A stretch of DNA of 30,031 nt from a virus, in IMG/VR virus record IMGVR_UViG_3300047409_000243, positions 1 through 30,031 of that record. The stretch is one strand, 5' to 3'. The translations under genes and the position numbers were made by a program. The notes under the pieces are model-generated. The model did no database searches and had not been told where the DNA came from. It saw nothing but the letters and a program-made list of their open reading frames with translations. Positions 7,995-16,040 of the stretch are shown piece after piece. Each line of letters begins with the position of its first letter. Position 1 is the first letter of the stretch.

Positions 7995-8867
7995 TCACGG
8001 GAAAGCGATGCTGTCGTCGTGCAGGAATTTGAGCACGCCGTTGTCCAAAAGACGCTTGGCGGCGCACCATTCCTGGCCGTTGCAGAACCACTTGCGGTTT
8101 TTCTTGTCAAAATCGACGATCATCGAGACGTCGCCGGCTTCCTTGAACGCCACCGCAGTCTGGTGGAACAGGTAGCAGGAGCCCGAATTGGTGCCCGCAC
8201 CCGTGGTCCCGCGCGCGTAGGGGGTCCAGAGCACGCCTTGCCAGGTGAACGGCTTATAGCCTTTCACCAGGGGCATATCGTCGTTGTAATCGCGCGAGGC
8301 GACCGGGACGTTTTGCTCGAGATAGGCAAAGCCCCGCACGGTCAGCACGCCCGTGGCGACGCCTTCCTGGCCAACCGTGAGCGAGTGGAACAGCGAGGTG
8401 ACCTCGAGCGCGTTCTTGGTGAGAAGGGCGAAGCCGATCGTGCCGGAGCCGCTGGGCAGATCGCCCGAATTGATCGAATTGGGCGTACCGTCGAGCTCCG
8501 TCAGGATGAGATCGTCCATCTTGCGATGGATCGCGCCCTCGACCCGGGCGTACATGATTTTGCGTTGATCGACCGACGATTTGAACGCGGTGAAATTGTC
8601 GATGTCCTCAGCGCCCAGCGCTTCCTGCAGCGCGACCGTGATCTCGGATTGGTTCGAGTTACGGTAGACGATGTCGCCGTTGGCGCCGCGGGTCGTGGTG
8701 ATCTGATCGTTTTCAACGATCGTGAAGGAGACGGTGCCCGCGCCCGACATCCAGCCGGACTGATTGCACCGTTGGGGCAGGAGCGACGTGCTCTGCCCAT
8801 AATTCATGATGAATTCGCCTTCCCATTCCTCGGCCTCAGCCGCGGAGACGATGTTAGAACCAGCCAT
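7995..8867 (-). CDS. major capsid protein
   Basis: This 290-residue protein has the pattern of phage capsid proteins seen in BPP-1-like podoviruses. Residues 1-30 contain an early WEGEFIMNYGQSTSLLPQ stretch. Next come YRNSNQSEITVALQEALGAED and QRKIMYARVEGAIHRKMDDL (the long spine-helix region). A beta/loop region follows with GFALLTKNALEVTSLFHSLT and YKPFTWQGVLWTPYARGTTG. The C-terminal part has SCYLFHQTAVAFKEAGDVSM and FCNGQEWCAAKRLLDNGVLK. Such proteins assemble into a T=7 HK97-fold shell. It is the first coding sequence after a 242-bp leader, and a short GCCGCC/GGCGGC hairpin (7935-7948) lies between it and the decoration gene. Confidence 0.85.
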   Translation of the reverse strand: MAGSNIVSAAEAEEWEGEFIMNYGQSTSLLPQRCNQSGWMSGAGTVSFTIVENDQITTTRGANGDIVYRNSNQSEITVALQEALGAEDIDNFTAFKSSVDQRKIMYARVEGAIHRKMDDLILTELDGTPNSINSGDLPSGSGTIGFALLTKNALEVTSLFHSLTVGQEGVATGVLTVRGFAYLEQNVPVASRDYNDDMPLVKGYKPFTWQGVLWTPYARGTTGAGTNSGSCYLFHQTAVAFKEAGDVSMIVDFDKKNRKWFCNGQEWCAAKRLLDNGVLKFLHDDSIAFP

Positions 8868-9112
8868 AGGTGTGCCCCTGTTGAGTTAGCGCAGCACGAT
8901 CTCCGGGGCCCACGCGGGGCGGCCCTTAACCAGCGAGCCTCAAGGGGCGTCCAGGCCGGGGCCCGGGTCCGAGGCGCGCCACGCGGGGGCCGCGTGGTTC
9001 GGTCGAAGGACGAGGCCTGCCTGAGCAGGGGCGGTCGTCCAAAGGCTGGCACGGATCGCAGCGCGCAGCCCTGACACCCGCGCCGATAGTGTGAGTCGGG
9101 GGAAAACGTCTA
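8868..9112 (-). promoter_or_regulatory. 242-bp leader ahead of capsid gene, with a candidate promoter and a hairpin
   Basis: This is the longest non-coding stretch within the otherwise overlapping late operon. On the minus strand TAGACG (9112-9107) and CTATCG (9089-9084) are separated by 17 bases, resembling an alphaproteobacterial housekeeping promoter. Downstream, CACGCGG and CCGCGTG form a seven-bp stem around three bases (8980-8996). The leader would be about 210 nt. A capsid-specific promoter or processed leader would fit the need for many capsid copies, but the promoter match is only moderate. No convincing ORF is seen in it. Confidence 0.35.
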
Positions 9113-9295
9113 CGGGTTGGGCGTGAGGACGGGCGGGACGCTGCTAATGGACCCGATCAGGCCCATGTCCCGTTTTATGATCGTTTCAGAGAGTTCCTCG
9201 GCGTCGATTTCGAGCGCCCTCAGCCAGAGCAAGAGCGCCAACAGCGAGCCCATCGACAAGACCCCAAGCACGAAGCCCGCAACGAATCCTAGCAT
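9110..9295 (-). CDS. small single-pass membrane protein
   Basis: A 61-residue protein with one strong hydrophobic segment (FVAGFVLGVLSMGSLLALLL, residues 4-23), then an acidic helix (ALEIDAEELSETIIKRD) and a Pro-rich end. Its ATG overlaps the end of the DUF6527 gene by seven bases (ATGCTAG). Small one-helix proteins in phage operons may be spanins, pinholins or unknown membrane factors. There is no charged or lipobox feature that would settle it, and no endolysin lies nearby. Confidence 0.6.
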   Translation of the reverse strand: MLGFVAGFVLGVLSMGSLLALLLWLRALEIDAEELSETIIKRDMGLIGSISSVPPVLTPNP

Positions 9296-9723
9296 GTGGT
9301 CACCAACCCCTTAGTCACGAACCCGTGCCAGTTACACCCACCATTCAGCTGCACCGAGCGCGCGCCGCCGGGCGCTTCGGCGTTGAGGGTGAGGTCGCCC
9401 AGGTTGTCACCCTCGATTTTCCAGCGTCCTGGCCCAGGCGTCGCATCCTCCGGGACGCCACGCGAGCGCGACCAGCAGACGATCTGGTGGTTGCACCCTG
9501 GCAGCGGGCAATAGAACCGGATCCCCTGACATTCGGCGACGGTCTGCACCACCCGGTGCAGGATTCGGTCGCCCTCCACCACATAGCGCACCAGGAAGGG
9601 GCGGAGATCGACGAGGCGAACGCCCTCAGCGCCTTTCGGGACGTCGGCCTGCCCGCCATCGATCGAACGGAGACGCGCAGGAGCGGCCACCGTAGGCGCT
9701 TTGGGAGGGTTCCAGGATTTCAC
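9289..9723 (-). CDS. DUF6527-type protein
   Basis: A 144-residue protein starting at GTG 9723. Residues 60-135 show the features I associate with DUF6527: QGIRFYCPLPGCNHQIVCWS, then GVPEDATPGPGRW, then DLTLNAEA and a final GGCNWHGFVTKG. The conserved Cys and His residues suggest metal binding. The family is found widely in phages and near prophage structural genes, with no known function. Its place between scaffold and capsid genes suggests a virion or assembly link, though this is inference only. Confidence 0.7.
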   Translation of the reverse strand: MKSWNPPKAPTVAAPARLRSIDGGQADVPKGAEGVRLVDLRPFLVRYVVEGDRILHRVVQTVAECQGIRFYCPLPGCNHQIVCWSRSRGVPEDATPGPGRWKIEGDNLGDLTLNAEAPGGARSVQLNGGCNWHGFVTKGLVTTC

Positions 9724-9726
9724 GGC

Positions 9727-9831
9727 TCACCGCGCGCGTTTCAGCCAATCGTGGAGCCGGAGCCCGCACCAGGCCCCGACCGCCCAGCACCCGAGCCCAG
9801 CCCAGGCGGCGTCCCAGAGCGTCAGGGTCAC
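9727..9831 (-). CDS. 34-residue putative membrane peptide
   Basis: A short frame starts at GTG 9831 and overlaps the scaffold stop (GTGA). It ends three bases before the next GTG start. It encodes a hydrophobic stretch rich in Trp, Gly and Ala (LWDAAWAGLGCWAVGAWCGL) followed by a basic end (KRAR), consistent with one membrane helix with its positive end inside. The tight stop-start overlap and the exact fit of the gap between two genes support it. Its function is unknown and it could be a chance ORF. Confidence 0.5.
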   Translation of the reverse strand: MTLTLWDAAWAGLGCWAVGAWCGLRLHDWLKRAR

Positions 9832-11084
9832 GCCTTGCGCCCCGTGCCTTCCTTGGCGTTGCCGCCCTTGCCGCCCTTCGACGCTTTGGCGGCGAGTGCT
9901 GCGGCGCGGTTTGGCGAGCCGCCGGCCTTCTTGAGCCGGGACAGCATTTTCGCCCGGCGTTCCTTGCCGGCGGCGCTGTCATATTCCTTTTTCTCGACCG
10001 CCGAGCCGTTCGCCAGCGCGAGCTCCTTGGAATAGTCCTCCTCAAGCTGCTCGGCGGTGCGCCCGCCATCATCGTCGGGGATCAGCACCAGATCCTCGCC
10101 GGCGTCACGGCCACCAACGGCCATGGCGCGAGCGTAGAGCTCGTTGTCGCCGAGCCGGGTGCCATCCTGCAACACCAGGTTACCGAGCGCGGCCGCATCG
10201 ACGCCGGCGGCCGTGCACAATTGGCCCGCATAGGCGTTGGCGAGCTTCAGATTCTTGTCGACGTCGCCCGCGCCCCAGGCCTTCGCCAGCGCCTTTTTCG
10301 TGGTGTCGGCGGCTGCGCCCATGCGCTTGGCCATTTCCGCGCGCCCGCCGACCAGCATGTCGACCACGATCTGCGCAGCGCTTTGAAACTGGCCAGTCTT
10401 GGTCCCAAAATTCCCGGACTGCCAGAGCGCGCCCATGACGCCAGCCACGATGTTGCGTTCGTCGTCGGTGAGCTCCTCGCCATCGGGGAGCGTCGGCTCG
10501 ACCTTCAGATCCTCGAGCTTTTCGGGGCGCCCCATTTGGTCGGTGTAAAACTTGGCGACGTCCTCGGGCTTGGCGTCGTCGCCGGGGATCTGCACGCCGC
10601 CCTTGGCGCGCGCCGCAGCCTCGGCCGCAGCGAGCCCGCGGCCCGCATCGGCTGGGGAGGCGTAGCGCTTCAGGCGCGCCAGGAGTTTTTCGTCCCCGCC
10701 CGCCATGGCCACGCGCCAATCTTCACCGCCGGCTTCGGCCGCCTCGGCTTTGATCTTGTCGCGATAGGCCGTCAATTTGGCGAGAAGCTCGGTGTCGTCA
10801 CCCGCGATCTCGGCGAGGTCGGCATCGGTGTCACCATCACCGGCGCCGCCCTTATCATCGTCGCCTCCCTCGCCTTCTTTGCCCTTTTTCGCTGCAGCGG
10901 CAGCGGCGGCTTCAGCGGCAGCGGTCGCAGCAGCCTCAGCCGCGGCGGCTTCTTCAGCCGTTGGTTTTTTGTCGCCGGCGTCGCCCTCGCCCTTTGGCCC
11001 CGGTTTCGTCACCACTGACGCCCCCTTCTTGTCGTTCGCGGAGGAGTCGTTTGGCTTCGTTACTGGCTTCGCGGCGATTGCCAT
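9828..11084 (-). CDS. scaffolding protein
   Basis: This 418-residue protein is placed between the portal region and the capsid gene, as scaffolds are. Residues 1-50 are Lys/Pro/Asp-rich. Residues 45-75 are almost pure Ala/Glu (AEEAAAAEAAATAAAEAAAA), followed by an acidic Gly/Asp stretch. The middle holds helical segments with DAKPEDVAKFYTDQMGRPEK and LPDGEELTDDERNIVAGVMG. The C-terminus is strongly basic (KASKGGKGGNAKEGTGRKA), as in scaffolds that contact the capsid through a positive tail. The ATG at 11084 has GAGG six bases upstream. The start lies 131 bp inside the preceding gene in another frame. Confidence 0.8.
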   Translation of the reverse strand: MAIAAKPVTKPNDSSANDKKGASVVTKPGPKGEGDAGDKKPTAEEAAAAEAAATAAAEAAAAAAAKKGKEGEGGDDDKGGAGDGDTDADLAEIAGDDTELLAKLTAYRDKIKAEAAEAGGEDWRVAMAGGDEKLLARLKRYASPADAGRGLAAAEAAARAKGGVQIPGDDAKPEDVAKFYTDQMGRPEKLEDLKVEPTLPDGEELTDDERNIVAGVMGALWQSGNFGTKTGQFQSAAQIVVDMLVGGRAEMAKRMGAAADTTKKALAKAWGAGDVDKNLKLANAYAGQLCTAAGVDAAALGNLVLQDGTRLGDNELYARAMAVGGRDAGEDLVLIPDDDGGRTAEQLEEDYSKELALANGSAVEKKEYDSAAGKERRAKMLSRLKKAGGSPNRAAALAAKASKGGKGGNAKEGTGRKA

Positions 11085-11418
11085 GTGGGGCCTCTTCAAA
11101 TTGGCGGAGATAATCGAGCCGGATCCCGGCGACCTGCATGAGCTGTAGTCCGACGAATCGTCGCCCGGAGTTGAACGTGGCGTGGCGCTCGGCTTCAAGC
11201 CCCCCGGGAACGTATCCGTCCTCGAACACCCCGCACAGACGCCGGAGCACGAAGCGCAGCGCGCGGCGACCCTCCGCCGTTTCGAGCAGGCGTCGCAGAT
11301 CGGCCTCGGCCTGGCGGAGATCCTCGATCTCCTCGGCCGACACCGGAGGCGCACCTGGTGGGCGCCGCGGTTCCGGCGCCACCACAACCACGGGCGGGGG
11401 AGGAGAAGCGCCAGCCAT
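10954..11418 (-). CDS. Bbp19-like protein
   Basis: A 154-residue protein. After a proline-rich N-terminus, residues 35-110 match the Bbp19 family pattern of BPP-1-like podoviruses: LRRLLETAEGRRALRFVLRR, then LCGVFEDGYVP, then TFNSGRRFVGLQLMQVAG and YLRQFEEA. Members sit between portal and scaffold genes, as here, and their role is unknown. The family core ends about where the scaffold gene begins; the last 43 residues, basic and low in complexity, are encoded entirely within the overlap. The ATG overlaps the portal stop (TGATG). Confidence 0.75.
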   Translation of the reverse strand: MAGASPPPPVVVVAPEPRRPPGAPPVSAEEIEDLRQAEADLRRLLETAEGRRALRFVLRRLCGVFEDGYVPGGLEAERHATFNSGRRFVGLQLMQVAGIRLDYLRQFEEAPHGNRREASNEAKRLLRERQEGGVSGDETGAKGRGRRRRQKTNG

Positions 11419-13118
11419 CAGACCGGCTGCGCGTTAACCGGCGCGGGCGCGGGCAGCGCTGCGCGCGGCTTGCCCGCCGACAGCGCAGAGGGCGAGGCCA
11501 GAGCATTGGTTTGTGACGCCAGCTGAATGGCCTTCTGGATATTGACCTCTTGCTGGTCGCCCGCGATGTCGCCGGCGGCTTCCTGTTCGTCGCGCACCCA
11601 ATCGCCAGGCCCGATGCCGCGAATGGCGTCGCGGATAACCTTGTGCCAATCGACCGAGCGGAAGGCCTGGGTCTGCTGGTACTGCGCCTCGAGCTGGGCC
11701 ATCTGCCCGACGAACGAGATCACCTGTGTCGCCTGTTGCGCGCGGAGACGCCGCAGCGCGATCGAGATCGGGGTCTCGAACGAATACTTGGATTCAACCC
11801 CGCGCTTCACCAGCTGCTCGGGCCTCGGCGCAAACGCGCCCCAGCGGGTGCCAATATCGTCGGCCCGGTTCATCATCCGGGCGTTGTCGCCTTCCATCGG
11901 TTCGAAGATGGGCGAGGCCTCACGAGCGTCCTGGTCGATCAGCCGCTCGGTTTCGTAAGCGGTCATTTCCCGATCTTGCGGGAGCGTCAACAGATTGATC
12001 AGCCAGTACTGCGCGATCGCCTCGGTGTTGGATTTGGCAAATTCAAAGGCGAAATTGGGCATCGCCCCGTTCTCGACGGCCTGAATCGGCTTGCCGGAGC
12101 GCCAGTCGAAATTGCGGCGGATGTAGTTCTCGCCCGAGGGCGCCAGATCGAGCGAGCCGTCGATCGCGCCGGCGGCGATCATTTGCGGCGGATCCGCCGC
12201 GCGCTCCATGGCCTCGATCATGGTGCGTCGGATATCCTGGCCCATGTGGCTGTCGGCGAGCGCCAGCATGGCGCATGGCGACACCGCATAAGGCGAGTTC
12301 GCCACCGCCTGCAGCCAGCGCCGCCAGATATACGGGAACGACCAGAAGAACTCCTCCTGCACCACCGACTCGGTGTCGCAATCGACATAGAGCGCGACCC
12401 ATTTATGATCCTTCGACGGCGGGCGCTTCTTCGACGGCTCGTACTCGCCAAGCGGAAACACCGACAGCATAAGCCCGTCGAGACGCCCTGAGGGATCATC
12501 CATTGCCGCTTGCTTCAGCGCGCGCGGGAGATTGCCGCGGCGTTCGAACATTTTCAGCGCCACCCGCCCCGTCGGCCGCAGTCGTTCGTGGGTGACGTCG
12601 ATGATGCCCTCGCCGTTTTCCTCGCCCGCCACCGAGGCCAGGTGTTTGGTGCGGAACAAGAGGCCGGAGAGATCGTCGTTGGTGGTGAGCTTGACGCAGG
12701 AATAGCCGAACGTGGCGTAGTCCTGATCGGAGAGCGACAGCTGCGCGCCCATCTGAGCGCGCTCATCATAGACCAGCGAGCGCATGGTCTTGGTTTTGTC
12801 GGCGTTCCAATCGGCGACTGGATCCTTCTCGTTCAGCCAATCGGGAAACACCTTCGCCTCGAACCATTCCTGGCCCCGGCCCCGGCTCATCGCGCCCAGC
12901 GCATTGCCCAAGCGCCAGCGCATGAACATCGGCGAGCCGTCGTATTTGTCGCGGTAATATTCGTCCCCGATCAGATCCGCGCCGAAGAACGAGGCGCGCT
13001 CGGGGAAGAAGATCTCGGCGAGCTCCTGGTTCAGCGATTGCCGCGCCGATTGCTTTTCAAACGTGGACTCTGCCCGCTTGCAGACCTCGCGCGCGCGGCT
13101 GTCTGAGCGGGAAGCCAT
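11418..13118 (-). CDS. portal (head-to-tail connector) protein
   Basis: A 566-residue protein of the podoviral head-tail connector family (Pfam PF12236 type). Visible landmarks are AESTFEKQSARQSLNQELAE at the start (the usual first helix and 'e-i-f-P-er' segment), SRGRGQEWFEAKV and LSLSDQDYATFGYSCVKLTT. Further on are FERRGNLPRALKQAA, VALYVDCDTESVVQEEFFWS and YAVSPCAMLALADSHMGQDI, the last a well-conserved block 'SP...AL.D...L'. Then come DREMTAYETERLIDQDAREA near residues 385-405 and a long C-terminal helix. It forms the dodecameric ring for DNA passage. An in-frame TTG precedes ATG 13118, which overlaps the upstream stop. Confidence 0.9.
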   Translation of the reverse strand: MASRSDSRAREVCKRAESTFEKQSARQSLNQELAEIFFPERASFFGADLIGDEYYRDKYDGSPMFMRWRLGNALGAMSRGRGQEWFEAKVFPDWLNEKDPVADWNADKTKTMRSLVYDERAQMGAQLSLSDQDYATFGYSCVKLTTNDDLSGLLFRTKHLASVAGEENGEGIIDVTHERLRPTGRVALKMFERRGNLPRALKQAAMDDPSGRLDGLMLSVFPLGEYEPSKKRPPSKDHKWVALYVDCDTESVVQEEFFWSFPYIWRRWLQAVANSPYAVSPCAMLALADSHMGQDIRRTMIEAMERAADPPQMIAAGAIDGSLDLAPSGENYIRRNFDWRSGKPIQAVENGAMPNFAFEFAKSNTEAIAQYWLINLLTLPQDREMTAYETERLIDQDAREASPIFEPMEGDNARMMNRADDIGTRWGAFAPRPEQLVKRGVESKYSFETPISIALRRLRAQQATQVISFVGQMAQLEAQYQQTQAFRSVDWHKVIRDAIRGIGPGDWVRDEQEAAGDIAGDQQEVNIQKAIQLASQTNALASPSALSAGKPRAALPAPAPVNAQPV

Positions 13119-13393
13119 CAATGCACCAGCTTGGTGTCGGGCGCGCCAGCGGCCAGGTCGGCGTCGGTTGCGGTCGCATTGCGCAATTCGTGCGCCTCAC
13201 GCTCGAGCATTTCGGCGAAGGCAGCGCGCGCCGTCGCGTTATCAAGGTTCTTCCAGGCGTGGACGAGCTCGCCGTTGGGGCCCTCGGCCACCAACATGAC
13301 CACCAGCACGCGGCGACCGCGCCCCATGGCGCTTTCCGCGGCGTTGAAGGCAACGCGTTTCAGAAACTCGCGAACGATCACCGGCAGCGCCAT
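13118..13393 (-). CDS. small unknown protein upstream of portal
   Basis: A 91-residue protein, one of five small genes between large terminase and portal. It starts MALPVIVREFLKRVAFNAAES. It then has a beta segment (RRVLVVMLVAEGPNGELVHAWKNLD) and a helical end (FAEMLEREAHELRNA). Both ends overlap neighbours (TGATG). No family is recognised; the compact alpha/beta profile suggests a folded soluble protein. Confidence 0.65.
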   Translation of the reverse strand: MALPVIVREFLKRVAFNAAESAMGRGRRVLVVMLVAEGPNGELVHAWKNLDNATARAAFAEMLEREAHELRNATATDADLAAGAPDTKLVH

Positions 13394-13641
13394 CAACCAA
13401 CTCCTGCGGCTGCAGCCTGCAGCCCTGCGATATCGAGCACCCGACCCCCGAGCTTCGACGCGAGCGCCGCGGCCGCGCCCTTGTCGGCGTGGAGCGCGTA
13501 GACGTCGGGCCCGACCTGCAACAGGCCCAGATGATGGCCAGCTGACACCACCCAGACATTCGCCCGGTCAATTTCGGAGCGCTCCAGGAAGGCCTCGACG
13601 AGCTCGGGACGCAGCGTGGTCAGGATCACCGGCTTAGGCAT
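13393..13641 (-). CDS. small unknown protein
   Basis: An 82-residue protein with start ATG at 13641, eight bases before the stop of the upstream gene. The sequence MPKPVILTTLRPELVEAFLE and NVWVVSAGHHLGLLQVGPDV suggests alternating strands and helices, like a small alpha/beta domain. It has no catalytic motif and no membrane segment. A longer reading to 13713 exists but has an Arg-rich, coding-unlike N-terminus, so the shorter start is preferred. Confidence 0.6.
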   Translation of the reverse strand: MPKPVILTTLRPELVEAFLERSEIDRANVWVVSAGHHLGLLQVGPDVYALHADKGAAAALASKLGGRVLDIAGLQAAAAGVG

Positions 13642-13852
13642 CGGCAGCCTCCAGGCTGTTCTGCGCCTCGCGCACGGCCGTCCAGTAGCGCTCCGACGGC
13701 TCGGGGCCGCCATAGCGCTCCTGGCCGGGGCGATACTGCGCCTTGACCGCCATGCGGATCTTGAGCGGCACGCGGAACCAATGCTCGCGGCACATCAACA
13801 GCCGATCGGGGATCTGGGCGCCGCAGGATCGGGCCGCGCATTTGTGGGTCAC
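13634..13852 (-). CDS. small zinc-binding phage protein
   Basis: A 72-residue protein with the metal-ligand pattern C-A-A-R-S-C-G-A-Q-I-P, then LMCREHWFRVP, then an amphipathic YRPGQERYGG and an end with W-x-A-V-x-E-A-x-x-S. I recognise this arrangement (Cys...Cys, 'MC-x-x-HW-x-x-VP', 'Y-R-x-GQ') from small unnamed proteins in many actinobacterial and proteobacterial phages. Three Cys plus one His could bind one zinc. The start overlaps the upstream stop (ATGA). Function unknown. Confidence 0.7.
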   Translation of the reverse strand: MTHKCAARSCGAQIPDRLLMCREHWFRVPLKIRMAVKAQYRPGQERYGGPEPSERYWTAVREAQNSLEAADA

Positions 13853-14031
13853 TTGGCCGCCTTCAGCGCTGCAGCACGCCGGCGCTCGTGGCGGTTTGGA
13901 AAATCGGATGCGGCATGTTGGCGCCGCACCGAGGCCTCCTCACGCTTGGCCCGGAGAAACTGGTCGCGCGCCAATTCCTGAGCCAAGACTTTGACGTCGG
14001 TCGCGGTCATGTAGGTGCCGTTCTTGTTCAT
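13849..14031 (-). CDS. 60-residue basic protein
   Basis: A very short protein, MNKNGTYMTATDVKVLAQEL at the start, ending in a strongly basic helix with RHERRRAAALKAAK. The terminal 'N-R-H-E-R-R-R-A-A' motif recurs at the ends of many small phage proteins. It overlaps both neighbours by four bases (ATGA at each side), which supports expression. Nucleic-acid contact by the basic tail is only a guess. Confidence 0.6.
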   Translation of the reverse strand: MNKNGTYMTATDVKVLAQELARDQFLRAKREEASVRRQHAASDFPNRHERRRAAALKAAK

Positions 14032-14369
14032 GCGGCCCTCCCGAGCACCAGGGGCGCGGCCACCTTTGGCGGCGAGACGTCGCCAAGCTGCCCGCCGACC
14101 AGCGTCCCACCGAGCCCTGCAGCGCGCTGCGCGGCCTGGGCCTTGGTCTGCAAGAGCCGGAGCTTCGTCGCCGTCCCGGTGTCCACCGGCAGCGGCACGA
14201 CAGCGGCGGGATCCACCGACGGGGTGTTCGAGGTCGAGGCCACCGTCGGCATCTTGGGCTTGCGGAGCGCCGAGGCGATCGAAGCCACGCCGGCGACGGC
14301 CGAGACGATCGGAGCGACGGTCGTGGCGAAGCCCGCGACCGCCGCAATCATGGGGGGAATGAACGCCAT
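14028..14369 (-). CDS. small protein with hydrophobic N-terminus
   Basis: A 113-residue protein whose first 35 residues are hydrophobic and helical (IPPMIAAVAGFATTVAPIVS, then AVAGVASIASAL). After that it is Pro/Ser/Thr-rich and ends in Ala/Gly-rich sequence. The ATG follows directly on the terminase stop. Similar small proteins lie between terminase and portal in related podoviruses. The hydrophobic part may insert in a membrane or pack against the portal; it lacks the charged loop of a typical holin. Confidence 0.6.
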   Translation of the reverse strand: MAFIPPMIAAVAGFATTVAPIVSAVAGVASIASALRKPKMPTVASTSNTPSVDPAAVVPLPVDTGTATKLRLLQTKAQAAQRAAGLGGTLVGGQLGDVSPPKVAAPLVLGRAA

Positions 14370-16040
14370 CTAACGCCTCTTCGGATCACGCCAGGCCCGG
14401 GACCGTTCCTTCCCGACCTGGTGCGCACGGTTGGTTTCTGACCGACTCGACCGTTTATGGAAAGCGTCACCCGCCAGAGGACCATCAAACGTCCCGGCTT
14501 CAGCCCGGGCTAGGACGGTGGCGTCACCCTCATCGGGGGAGCGACCGATCCGGGCCTCGACGTGCTCCTTGGGCTCGAGCTTGATGGTGTTTCGGCCTTT
14601 GTGGCGCACCCGGGTCCAGGTCACCGCGCAAAGCTCGGTCAGCAGGCTCTTTGACGGGTAGAGCGCGAGATCGTCCCCATCGACCGGGTCGAGCGCCTCG
14701 CGCATGCCCCAATAATACTCGGCCCGCTTGTTGTAATAGGCATCGCCGTGGCGGCTGATCTCTGTCGATTCAGCCGAGAAAATACAGGACAGCACAGGGT
14801 GGCGGTTGGACTCGAGGATGGCCACCGCCCCCGCACCCCAGCCCCCGGTGTTGTCGATGTTAACCTGGGCGTCGTTGCGGACCACGAAGAAGATCGCCGC
14901 CGCGGTTTCGCGAGGATCCTTGAAATTGGGTCCGGATTTGATCGCCGGGGTATCGAAGAACGTGCCGTGGCGCGGGACCATGACCAGCCGGGCTTTGCCG
15001 CCGCCGGCGGGATCAACGCCGAGGGCTTCCATCGGCCCCATTTCCTCTTCGCCGGCGTCGAAGGCGGCCTTGCGCTTTTCCCAGCGTTGCATGGCTTCGA
15101 TCACCCACTCGGTGGGGATCACCTGCATGGCGTCATCTTCGAATTGCGCCCGCCATTTACCCTCAGCGAGCGCCAGCCGCAGGTGCTCAGGCAGGCCCGC
15201 CAGCGTTGAGGCATAGCCGGTGTCGGCCAGGTCCGGATTGTCGGCGAGCGCCGCGGGAATGAAGGTCCGCGAGCGAGGTAAAATCTCCAGGCCGCTCTTG
15301 TCGCGGCCGCGCCAGGAGGCGTCGACCTCCACCTGCTCGCCCTTGATCGAGGTGAAATAGCGAAGCTCGCCAGGCTTCGCCGGGTTGGCGTGGCGATCAT
15401 CCACCCAGGGCGCGAAATAATCGACCACCCAGAGGCCATCGACGCTGGTCGGCGGGTTCGACGCCGCCACGATGCGACAGCGCTGCAGCGGATCCACCGA
15501 GCGCAGCCAGGCGTTGACGGTCTCGAACCCTTCGCGCGCGAAATGGGTGAGCTCGTCCCAGGCTTTCAGCGACGCCGGACGGCCTTGGTAGTGTTTCCAG
15601 GCCCCTGGCTCCGACAACGCGCCAAACTCGATCACTGGGAAGCGCTTACGCACGCCCATGCGCTGCTGCGCCGTCCAGATATGCTCGGAACCGTTGTAAC
15701 CCGGGGGCTTTGACCCCTCGGCTAACTCGCCGCCGGCCAGGATCTCGGCCAGCCGGCGAACGATCGCCACCCGGTCGTTGTGCTGCAGCCGGAAGATCTG
15801 GGAGACATCGTGCTCGTTGATCGCGAGCCCAATCAGGAAGTCGGACTTTCCCCCGCCAGCCTCGCCGCCATAGAGCAATTCATCGGCCGGGCAGAAATAG
15901 GCCTGAGTCTGCGGTCCGGTGTTGGGAACCCAGAGCATGCCCTGGGTTTCGTCCTGCGCGGCCTGCACCACTTCGGCCTGCTCGTCGGCCGGCAGGCCCT
16001 CCAGGCGCGCGATGATGTCGTCCAGAGCGTTCGCCCGCAC
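14370..16040 (-). CDS. terL: terminase large subunit
   Basis: A 556-residue packaging motor and nuclease. The ATPase part shows the adenine-side segment WVPNTGPQTQAYFCPADE (residues 37-54), Walker A YGGEAGGGKS (about 57-66), Walker B LKAWDELTHF (DE pair near 165) and coupling motif VAASNPP (near 190). The nuclease part shows LGVDPAGGGKARLV (about 345-358) and NIDNTGGWGAGAV (about 400). GDDLALYPSKS follows near 465, then the acidic RSPDEGDATVLA near 520. The Asp usually found after GGG in the first nuclease motif is replaced by Lys-Ala-Arg, a small oddity. The start is GTG 16040, with a GGCGGGG stretch upstream. Confidence 0.93.
   Translation of the reverse strand: MRANALDDIIARLEGLPADEQAEVVQAAQDETQGMLWVPNTGPQTQAYFCPADELLYGGEAGGGKSDFLIGLAINEHDVSQIFRLQHNDRVAIVRRLAEILAGGELAEGSKPPGYNGSEHIWTAQQRMGVRKRFPVIEFGALSEPGAWKHYQGRPASLKAWDELTHFAREGFETVNAWLRSVDPLQRCRIVAASNPPTSVDGLWVVDYFAPWVDDRHANPAKPGELRYFTSIKGEQVEVDASWRGRDKSGLEILPRSRTFIPAALADNPDLADTGYASTLAGLPEHLRLALAEGKWRAQFEDDAMQVIPTEWVIEAMQRWEKRKAAFDAGEEEMGPMEALGVDPAGGGKARLVMVPRHGTFFDTPAIKSGPNFKDPRETAAAIFFVVRNDAQVNIDNTGGWGAGAVAILESNRHPVLSCIFSAESTEISRHGDAYYNKRAEYYWGMREALDPVDGDDLALYPSKSLLTELCAVTWTRVRHKGRNTIKLEPKEHVEARIGRSPDEGDATVLARAEAGTFDGPLAGDAFHKRSSRSETNRAHQVGKERSRAWRDPKRR

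Noticed and set aside
8019-9074. 351-codon plus-strand ORF opposite the capsid gene
   Set aside because: It is antisense to a recognisable capsid protein, rich in Arg, Gly and Asp in a shadow-like manner, with no ribosome-binding site or plus-strand neighbours.
9110-9295. Naming the small membrane protein a holin or spanin
   Set aside because: One membrane helix alone is not diagnostic and no endolysin or partner gene is adjacent.
10221-11018. 265-codon plus-strand ORF opposite the scaffold gene
   Set aside because: Mirror of the Ala/Asp codons of the scaffold; no recognisable domain.
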